The translations under genes were made by a program, and so were the position numbers. Of a stretch of DNA of 46,644 bases, positions 41,201 to 46,644 are shown piece after piece. The stretch is from Chitinophagaceae bacterium (lineage in GTDB: Bacteria > Bacteroidota > Bacteroidia > Chitinophagales > Chitinophagaceae): positions 1 to 46,644 of the forward strand of contig CANBSW010000013.1 of the NCBI GenBank assembly GCA_947372235.1. Direction: 5' to 3'. Every line of letters starts with the position of its first letter. Positions within the stretch are counted from its first letter, which is position 1. The notes under the pieces were generated by a model, which was given only the letters and a program-made list of their open reading frames with translations, did no database searches and was not told where the DNA came from.

Positions 41201-42506
41201 TACCGGCAGTGATCACTGCATTAATGCCGGGAAAATTAGTGATATCAATTCGAGCAGCCATCCATACACCATTGGTTCCAGGTACAGGCTGAAACATAGT
41301 AGGAATGATAGCGCCGGTACCCGAGGTTCCATTCACTAAAAAATTCCCGATATCGGCAGGCTTACATAAAATATTCAGGTAAAATGCTTCTGTAGTAGAA
41401 CGAACAAAGGAAACGGTTTGAGAACCTGTGCATTTTATCCCAGGTAAGGAAGTAGCTGCCACTTCAATACCCACACCTGTTAATTGTAAAACATATACGG
41501 GTTGCGATGTAGTAATATAAACACTGGGATTACTTAATCTTCCTTCGTAACTTTTACCGCGGTTAATGGTTGCAACAACAATTCCGTTTTCTGAAACTAT
41601 TGTATTATCAACGGTGGCCCATACATAATAAAAATCCTGATTAGGGTAGGCCGAAAAATTAAATGCGCCGCGTACAATAATAAATTCACTACCCGTATTG
41701 ATCTCTGGTACGATCTGATCTCCGATCAGATCATAACTGGTGCCCACAAAAACAGAATCATCATATATAGTTACACAAACCGGTTTATCGGCTTTTACCG
41801 TAGAACCTCCCAGATGCCGGCTTACCACATTGCTTGATGCGATCACTGCATAAGATTGTCCTTTTTGTAAAATAATGGTAAAAGGAACATTGGCCGCATG
41901 CCCTGCAGAATCAATATCTGTTGGAATGATTGTAACAGTTGTATTATTTTCAGTTGCTACAATGGCAAAACCATTGTGCGCAGGGGGTATATGTCCGGCA
42001 TGGTTATCAAAACGGGTTTGCATGGGTATTAAAAAACTTAATCCCATACCAATTTGCCCTTTTAAAGGAAAGATCTCAGGGTTATTGGTTTTTCCCACTT
42101 CATAATAGGCAGAAATATTGGTGGTAGATATGATCTTGAGCCCATAATTCAAAATAGTATTGCCTGGTTTATTCTCTATTTGGTTTAATTGCGTGGTAAG
42201 ATCATAAGTGATGGCAGAATTACTGTTTAGGTGCAGCAGTACCGGAATGAAAGATGGATTGGCCGGTTGCGAAATGGTAATATCAGCAGGTTGTGAATAG
42301 GTAGCCATCCGAAAAACAATGGGTTTGTTTTCATGACTTACCGTAACAGCCGGTGCGGCAAACCAAAAAGAAGTATCTGTTTGTGAATTGGCAGCTCCGG
42401 CAAAGCAAAACAGGCTGAACCAAAACAGCAAATGCCTTTTTACTTTCCTATCTTTTCTTCCACAGTTTTGAAAATTGATCACGCCGGTCTTTTCTTTTTC
42501 AATCAA
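38202..42506 (-). CDS. Large secreted PKD-domain protein with IgGFc-binding N terminus and T9SS C-terminal domain
   Basis: The product has 1434 residues. A signal peptide covers about residues 25-42 (HLLFWFSLFCFAGAANSQ), after a longer basic lead. The first 450 residues resemble the IgGFc-binding N-terminal domain (FVGTSYDLIGDQIVPEINTG and VTIYDDSV). Several PKD-like repeats follow, recognised by patterns such as YWQMGNGTV, FWSFGDGTI, YQWNFGDPNDV and RFWDLAQGN. The C-terminal 90 residues begin NVFSPNGDGINDTWVI and end GTYYYIINPKNG, the CHU_C gliding/T9SS type B sorting domain. It is exported by the type IX system and attached to the surface, probably as an adhesin. It has no same-strand gene within 1 kb, so it is probably monocistronic. 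Confidence 0.92.
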   Translation of the reverse strand: MIEKEKTGVINFQNCGRKDRKVKRHLLFWFSLFCFAGAANSQTDTSFWFAAPAVTVSHENKPIVFRMATYSQPADITISQPANPSFIPVLLHLNSNSAITYDLTTQLNQIENKPGNTILNYGLKIISTTNISAYYEVGKTNNPEIFPLKGQIGMGLSFLIPMQTRFDNHAGHIPPAHNGFAIVATENNTTVTIIPTDIDSAGHAANVPFTIILQKGQSYAVIASSNVVSRHLGGSTVKADKPVCVTIYDDSVFVGTSYDLIGDQIVPEINTGSEFIIVRGAFNFSAYPNQDFYYVWATVDNTIVSENGIVVATINRGKSYEGRLSNPSVYITTSQPVYVLQLTGVGIEVAATSLPGIKCTGSQTVSFVRSTTEAFYLNILCKPADIGNFLVNGTSGTGAIIPTMFQPVPGTNGVWMAARIDITNFPGINAVITAGNATSVSNSTGLFHLGFLNGGASSGSRLGYFSNYSRVQLSPVVTSSTCAGANVQLYVTPYSTVTYQWAGPNSFSSTLYNPVIPNASMGDSGKYYVTANIGGCGITTDSLTVDIHPLPTIQFVKSLDTTCLGTTKNISFSLTGNAPWNMVYSDGVKNDTLRSILQPLFNFSASPIINTVYSVKSLTDTNACAAAGTATVFPKDTIVVNKLPVADLAFSTLTCEKNAVSFTDKSKADLDTLVHWYWQMGNGTVRDASDKDPFTLTYNSWGDDTVKLAVQSSMGCKSDTLSRIITIHPLPQVGFIIPEVCLNDASALFTDTTRLADGTKPKTFAWTFDASTASPIVPLSKYPVPGTSALQNPSIQYGFSSNYKVKEIVTSSFGCIDSLTQNFTVNGAKPKASFVVLDSTRLCSNLNVQLQNFSTVDFGTVSRLEIIWNTNVDSLDENPVTGKKYGFLYPDFQTPATKKYAIKMIARSGNSSVCADSVTSIVTLRQSPKVSFTTLPGICNDTTPRQIKEAKETGGVPGTFAYFGTGVSATGVSTPQAVASGNYPVKYVYTTALGCSDSASQNLTVWPSPVAKWNVGLPTCEKNQLLFTDSSLANYSTITKRFWSFGDGTIAVKTTGISFTKQYTSANNYTASLRVVTDSGCRSAYNIQTINVHALPVVKFGIPSICLPDGRGMFTDSSTIADQSEALFGYQWNFGDPNDVTPSLLKNPVHKYAAVGPYNVQLKITSKDGCVDSLQKTITTIYPQPKADFTIQQNEVCMGDTIRFFDNSSGYTGTIQSRFWDLAQGNTSVIQNPFKQFADSGTYNISLYITDTKGCVSDTAVKPVVIDPYPHLTMPGNQVVLENGSIQLKPLWYAKNPVFNWVPAIYLDSATIANPVSSPLQDITYQLNLTGKGNCNVSGTVFIKVLLGPVVPNVFSPNGDGINDTWVIQYLESYPGCEIEVFSRGGQSVYKTTGYSTPWDGNYNGKPLPIGTYYYIINPKNGRALMSGSVTIIK

Positions 42507-42788
42507 TATAAACAGCCGTAAGTTAACCCATAGTTACTGAATTAAGGCTAAATAGAGTTCTTTGTAAATTGCAGTTCTGTCTTTATTTATACAATTACTT
42601 ACAGCCAAATTCACTTACAAACTGAGCTAATTTTCATAATAATACTATTAAAAAGGAACCTTGATTTGTTGAAAACTTGCTTCTTTATCAACCGATTTAT
42701 GTCTTTATTTTGTAGGAGTACTTGTAGATATATTCCATTTCTGCCCGTTCAGAAAAAATCATCAAATCATATTACCCAACAGAATACC

Positions 42789-43688
42789 ATGAAAACAAAA
42801 TTTTACTTATTGGCTGCCATTCTGCCTTTGGCAATGTATTCCTGTGTAAGCACAAAAAAAATGGAAGCTGAGCAAGCTAAATATGCAGAACTGAGTGGTA
42901 ATTATCTTGCATTACAGGGAAAATATCGCGATCTGCAGGATGAACTGAAAAGATGCCAGAACGATGCAACACTTAAAATCACAGAACTCAATACCAAAAA
43001 ATCAGCTGTCGAAACGCAGATGGGTGATTTGAATAAACAGATCGATTACCTGAAACAAAACAATAGTACGGTAATGAACCAATTAAAAGATCTTTCTTTT
43101 GTAACCGGATCACAAGCAGAAAGCATCAAGAAATCTTTGGATAATATTGGTGCAAAAGATATTTATATCAAAGACCTGCAGGGATCCATTTCCCGTAAGG
43201 ATTCTTTGAACATGGCCTTGGTGATGAACCTGAAAGGTGCTATTGGTAATCTGGATGATAAAGATATCAATATCAAAGTTGATAAAGGTGTTGTATATGT
43301 AGATATCTCTGATAAACTCCTTTTCAAAAGCGCCAGCTACGAAGTAACCGACCGTGCAAAAGAAGTATTGGGAAAAGTTGCCAAAGTTTTAAACGCACAA
43401 CCCGAACTGGAATTTTTGATAGAAGGCCATACTGATGCTGCGCCTATGCGAGGTCCCGGCATTATCGATAACTGGGATTTGAGTGTGAAACGCGCCACCA
43501 CTGTTGTTCGTATTTTACAGGATACCTATGGATTGGATCCAAAACGCATGACAGCTGCCGGCCGCAGCCAATACTTACCCGTTTCAGACAATGCTACCCC
43601 CGATGGCCGCGCTGCCAACCGCAGAACAAGAATTGTGATTCTTCCACAGTTAGATCAGTTCTTTAAGTTGTTGGAGACAAAGAAATAG
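42789..43688 (+). CDS. OmpA-family lipoprotein
   Basis: From ATG 42789 the product has 299 residues. A longer frame from 42666 adds 41 residues without signal-peptide character. The start MKTKFYLLAAILPLAMYSCV is a lipoprotein signal with lipobox MYSC (Cys 19). A coiled coil follows (about 25-105: YAELSGNYLALQGKYRDLQD and further heptads). The C-terminal OmpA domain (about 175-290) has FLIEGHTDAAPM, WDLSVKRATTVVRIL and AAGRSQYLPVS followed by NRRTRIVILP, which binds peptidoglycan. It links the outer membrane to the cell wall. It is single, convergent with the FG-GAP gene. Confidence 0.93.
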   Translation: MKTKFYLLAAILPLAMYSCVSTKKMEAEQAKYAELSGNYLALQGKYRDLQDELKRCQNDATLKITELNTKKSAVETQMGDLNKQIDYLKQNNSTVMNQLKDLSFVTGSQAESIKKSLDNIGAKDIYIKDLQGSISRKDSLNMALVMNLKGAIGNLDDKDINIKVDKGVVYVDISDKLLFKSASYEVTDRAKEVLGKVAKVLNAQPELEFLIEGHTDAAPMRGPGIIDNWDLSVKRATTVVRILQDTYGLDPKRMTAAGRSQYLPVSDNATPDGRAANRRTRIVILPQLDQFFKLLETKK

Positions 43689-43692
43689 AGTA

Positions 43693-43750
43693 GAAGTCAA
43701 AATTAAAAAGTCAAAACAAGTTCATGTTTTGACTTTTTAATTTTGACTTC
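43693..43750. terminator. 26-bp perfect hairpin (bidirectional terminator)
   Basis: Arms at 43693-43718 and 43725-43750 are exact complements over 26 bp with a 6-nt loop. They start GAAGTCAAAATT and contain A5 and T5 runs. The hairpin fills the whole gap between the stops of two convergent genes, the OmpA lipoprotein and the FG-GAP protein. Each stop is only 3-4 bp away. Confidence 0.8.
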
Positions 43751-43753
43751 TCT

Positions 43754-45250
43754 CTAAAACGCCATTCTAAAAATAAATTTGTCTTTTGAAAGGCTTCGAT
43801 AAACAGATAGTGTGCTGCTGTTTACAATTGCTAAATCCGGTTTTCCATCACCGTCAAAATCACAAAAGGCCAGATAACTTGGAGAAGAGGTTACTGGTAT
43901 ACCCACTTTAGCGGCTAAGGCGATCGCTCCTGATACGGAGTGGTTACGCAATACATAAGCCGTATTGATGCTTGCAACCGAAACTGCAAGATCAGGCTTT
44001 CCATCTCCGTCAATATCTCCCATTACAACACAGATTGGATTTGTACCCACTGCATTGCCAACCCTTGTGGCAAAACTGATTGTTCCGATTGTGGAGGTGT
44101 TGAAACTGGTTGCCACGTTAGACCCTCCCGTATTTGTTGATATCAGATCAGGTTTGCCGTCGCCATCAATATCACCCGCAGTAATATCAGCTGTTGTATT
44201 ACCCGTAGCAATTTGTACTGAAGCAGCGAAAGTAATTGTTCCGGGTATGGAGGTATTGCGATAAGTAATTGCGGTAGAGGTGGAAGTATTTTTTAGGGCT
44301 GCTAAATCAATTTTTCCATCTCCATCAAAATCTGCGCTGATAATTGTTTTCAGAGATACTGCTATTAAATCGCTGAAAACACGGGCAGTAAAACTAAGTG
44401 AACCAATGGCAGAGGTATTTTGAATTACATGTACAGTAAACCCCAAAGTACTTATATAGCCGATATCGGGTTTTCCGTCGCCATCAAAATCGGCAACAGT
44501 AAGTTCCTCAGCATTGTTTGAAGAAGCAGGAATATCAAATTTAGCGGCAAAACTAACCGACCCGATTGAGGATGTATTGAGCAATACAGATAAAGGGGTT
44601 CCGTTACTGCCGCTATTTCCTACCACAATATCCAGTTTGCCATCTCCATCCATATCAACAATCGAAAAACCATGTGGGGTAGTATTTGTAGTAAAATCTA
44701 TACTGGCAGCAAAACTAACCACCCCTGTTGTAGATGTATTAAGGAGTACCGAAACAGTGTTAAGGCCTGGATTTAATAAAACGATATCAGGTTTTCCATC
44801 GCCGTCAATATCACCAATCTTAAAATATGGCTTTGCAGAAGAATATGGCAGGCTAAAAGTGGGTGAACTGGAAAATAACATCGCCCCTTCATTATAAAAT
44901 GTTGGGATAAAAGGTCGAATTGATTTGGCATATCCGTATAATCCGGTTACTTTATTAAGAACGCTCAGATTTTGATATGTGGTACCAGTGGGAACTCTTA
45001 CTGTGAGAGATGTTGCAGAGGCAATGGATGGAGTAGCATAAACTGCACCAAAGCAAACAGTATTATTTGCAGGGGTTGCATTAAATCCGGTTCCCGAAAT
45101 AGTAATATTGGTAGATCCAACAGAACCGGTAGGACCTGAAGCAGGGGTAAATGACGTGATGGTTTGAGCAATAGAAGAATTTGAAACAAACAATAAACAA
45201 GTTTGAATAAACAGATAGTAAAAACATTTGTTTATGGGAATCATATTCAT
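43754..45250 (-). CDS. Secreted FG-GAP/VCBS repeat protein with IPT/TIG domain
   Basis: From ATG 45250 the product has 498 residues. A longer frame from 45316 is possible but would bury the signal peptide. After a signal peptide (MIPINKCFYYLFIQTCLLFV, ending SIAQ) comes an IPT/TIG domain with SFTPASGPTGSVGSTNITIS. Seven FG-GAP type repeats follow, each with a calcium-binding DxDGDGxxD loop such as GDIDGDGKPD, DMDGDGKLD and DFDGDGKID. They should form a beta-propeller. No C-terminal T9SS domain is visible, which is unusual for such a surface protein. It lies downstream of the tail-fibre-like repeat gene and is probably in its operon. Confidence 0.88.
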   Translation of the reverse strand: MNMIPINKCFYYLFIQTCLLFVSNSSIAQTITSFTPASGPTGSVGSTNITISGTGFNATPANNTVCFGAVYATPSIASATSLTVRVPTGTTYQNLSVLNKVTGLYGYAKSIRPFIPTFYNEGAMLFSSSPTFSLPYSSAKPYFKIGDIDGDGKPDIVLLNPGLNTVSVLLNTSTTGVVSFAASIDFTTNTTPHGFSIVDMDGDGKLDIVVGNSGSNGTPLSVLLNTSSIGSVSFAAKFDIPASSNNAEELTVADFDGDGKPDIGYISTLGFTVHVIQNTSAIGSLSFTARVFSDLIAVSLKTIISADFDGDGKIDLAALKNTSTSTAITYRNTSIPGTITFAASVQIATGNTTADITAGDIDGDGKPDLISTNTGGSNVATSFNTSTIGTISFATRVGNAVGTNPICVVMGDIDGDGKPDLAVSVASINTAYVLRNHSVSGAIALAAKVGIPVTSSPSYLAFCDFDGDGKPDLAIVNSSTLSVYRSLSKDKFIFRMAF

Positions 45251-45333
45251 TCCTTCAGAATAACCAAAACCATTTTTACCGTAGTGAGATTTTTTATTAA
45301 CGAATACCTCTTGCATTTTACCTGTTTTATTTC

Positions 45334-46644
45334 TTAAAAGTTCAACGCATATGTGCCAAAAAAATCAGTGCCATCAAAAATTAAGCTGATGATATCAGTT
45401 TTACCAGTTGAACAGGTTAATGTTGGCACAGTGCCGGAGCTCCATTTCACGGAAGCCGGCCATGTTATTGTAAATGCGTTTGCAGATGTATAAGATACTT
45501 TGATAACATAGGAAGCCGGATTACTTCCCTGATTACTAAAACTAATTGTTGAACTGGTTAATAAAGGGATTGAAATAACATTTCCCTGACTTAAATCAAT
45601 TGTTACAGTAGTTGCCGCAACAACAGTATTCATAGTTGCCAAATATCGGGTGGACTGAGTTGAATTAGAAGTAACACTGGTTCCACTAAAACTGCCGCCC
45701 TGAATGGTTCCGCTCACAGATAAATTACTCAACTGTCCAACACTCGTAATATTTGGTTGAGCTGCAGTTGTTAATGATCCGGAAAGATTGGTAGCCTGCA
45801 CAGTTCCGCTTACAGACAGATTGCTTAATTGCCCAAGCGATGTAATAGTTGAAAGTGTTCCACTCGAAAGAACTCCACTAAAAGTTCCACCTTGAATGGT
45901 TCCGCTCACCGATAAATTACTCAACTGTCCAACACTTGTAATATTTGGTTGAGCAGCAGTTGTTAATGTTCCGGAAAGATTGGTAGCCTGCACAGTTCCG
46001 CTAACAGACAGATTACTTAATTGGCCAAGTGATGTAATAGTTGAAAGTGTTCCACTTGAAAGAACTCCACTAAAAGTTCCGCCTTGAATAATTCCGCTCA
46101 CCGATAAATTACTCAACTGTCCAACACTTGTAATGTTCGGTTGTGCAACGGTTGTTATTGTTCCGGAAAGATTTGTTGCCTGCACAGTACCGCTAACAGA
46201 CAGATTGCTTAATTGGCCAATTGATGTAATATTTGAAAGGGTTCCGCTGGAAAGAGTTCCACTAAAAGTTCCACCATGAATGGTTCCACTAACAGACAGA
46301 TTACTCAATTGGCCAATTGATGTAATAGTTGAAAGTGTTCCGCCGGAAAGTGTTCCACTAAAAGTTCCTCCTTGAATAATTCCGCTCACCGATAAATTAC
46401 TCAACTGCCCAACACTTGTAATATTGGGCTGTGCAACGGTTGTAATTGTTCCGGAAAAACTTGTTGCCTGCACAGTTCCACTAACAGACAGATTACTTAA
46501 TTGCCCAAGCGATGTAATATTTGAAAGCGTTCCACTTGAAAGAACTCCACTAAAAGTTCCACCTTGAATAATTCCGCTCACCGATAAATTACTCAACTGC
46601 CCAACACTTGTAATGTTCGGTTGTGCAACGGTTGTTATTGTTCC
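45334..46644 (-). CDS. Repeat-rich surface or tail-fibre-like protein (5' end outside window)
   Basis: The reading frame is open through the right edge, so the N terminus is missing and at least 436 residues are visible. Most of it is 32-residue repeats (LSNLSVSGTVQATNLSG... and LSNLSVSGTIQGGTFSG...), two alternating types. The last 100 residues form a distinct domain. ITWPASVKWSSGTVPTLTCS and GKTDIISLIFDGTDFFGTYA closely resemble the C termini of phage tail-fibre or tail proteins. The protein is therefore either phage-derived or a fibre-like surface adhesin. It lies upstream of the FG-GAP gene on the same strand. Confidence 0.8.
   Translation of the reverse strand, partial: GTITTVAQPNITSVGQLSNLSVSGIIQGGTFSGVLSSGTLSNITSLGQLSNLSVSGTVQATSFSGTITTVAQPNITSVGQLSNLSVSGIIQGGTFSGTLSGGTLSTITSIGQLSNLSVSGTIHGGTFSGTLSSGTLSNITSIGQLSNLSVSGTVQATNLSGTITTVAQPNITSVGQLSNLSVSGIIQGGTFSGVLSSGTLSTITSLGQLSNLSVSGTVQATNLSGTLTTAAQPNITSVGQLSNLSVSGTIQGGTFSGVLSSGTLSTITSLGQLSNLSVSGTVQATNLSGSLTTAAQPNITSVGQLSNLSVSGTIQGGSFSGTSVTSNSTQSTRYLATMNTVVAATTVTIDLSQGNVISIPLLTSSTISFSNQGSNPASYVIKVSYTSANAFTITWPASVKWSSGTVPTLTCSTGKTDIISLIFDGTDFFGTYALNF
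45680..46644. repeat. 96-bp tandem repeats in the coding region
   Basis: Nine full 96-bp units and two partial ones encode 32-residue repeats. In protein order the types run B-A-B-A-A-B-A-B-A-B-A, where A has IQGGTFSG...SGTLS and B has VQATNLSG...AQPNITSVGQ. The A-A step (protein order) is the only break in the alternation. Units are highly similar in DNA, so copy number is likely to vary by recombination. Confidence 0.9.

Noticed and set aside
42666..42788. N-terminal extension of the OmpA lipoprotein
   Set aside because: The extension lacks signal-peptide character, while ATG 42789 gives a clean lipoprotein signal with lipobox.
43754..46644. A complete prophage or contractile injection system
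   Set aside because: Only one tail-fibre-like C-terminal domain is visible. There is no capsid, sheath, baseplate, integrase or lysis gene in the window.

Overview
The window looks like chromosomal DNA of a Bacteroidota bacterium, most likely of the Chitinophagaceae or a close relative. The reasons are: a cbb3 oxidase with fused CcoN and CcoO subunits; a C-terminal gliding-motility/T9SS type B sorting domain on a PKD protein; lineage-typical families (DUF5777 barrel, Big_5 lipoprotein, LytTR regulator); promoter-like TAnnTTTG motifs; and weak Shine-Dalgarno signals. No rRNA, tRNA, CRISPR array, intact insertion sequence or prophage was seen.

Layout. Positions 1-10.4 kb are mostly minus-strand housekeeping and envelope genes: a DUF5777 barrel (cut by the left edge), YceI, an OB-fold protein, recR, a Big_5 lipoprotein, a UvrD-type helicase fused to a Cys-rich PD-(D/E)XK nuclease, an SRPBCC protein (plus strand), a GHL10 glycosidase-like protein and a MarR regulator. 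After a radical SAM/SPASM gene, 11.7-22.5 kb is a plus-strand respiratory block: a Crp/Fnr regulator with an N-terminal Cys cluster, a small hemerythrin-like protein, ccoI, ccoS, ccoNO, ccoQ, ccoP, ccoG, ccoH and a TauE/SafE-like transporter. FNR-like palindromes (ATGAY-N4-ATCAT) lie in front of the regulator, the hemerythrin-like gene and ccoS. This suggests that the block is one oxygen- or NO-responsive regulon.

Positions 22.5-23.1 kb are noncoding. They hold two good intrinsic terminators and a perfect 27-bp inverted repeat around a 47-bp core. From 23.1 to 30.2 kb come an orphan LytTR response regulator, a class I aminotransferase, a 39-residue lipoprotein gene with a small partner, a MurG-like glycosyltransferase, an EamA transporter, a SixA phosphatase that seems to start at CTG, mnmH (with two in-frame insertions of repeat-like DNA) and a methyltransferase. 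Positions 30.2-33.9 kb are a compact 5-oxoprolinase operon, pxpB-pxpC-pxpA plus an NRAMP-like transporter. From 34 to 38 kb come a class IV aminotransferase, a hypothetical gene, a PlsC-like acyltransferase overlapping an acyl-CoA ligase, and a dispersed heptamer-repeat element. Positions 38-46.6 kb encode surface proteins: a 1434-residue IgGFc-binding/PKD/CHU_C protein, an OmpA lipoprotein, an FG-GAP protein, and a repeat protein with a phage-tail-fibre-like C terminus, cut by the right edge.

Two structural themes stand out. Many gene ends carry long, near-perfect hairpins whose sequences differ but whose architecture is the same. Short repeat DNA (heptamers and inverted repeats) occurs between genes and, in mnmH, inside a gene. 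I did not find a convincing wholly new multi-gene system. The best leads are the FNR-like regulon with its degenerate hemerythrin, the 27-bp inverted-repeat locus, and the repeat invasion of mnmH.
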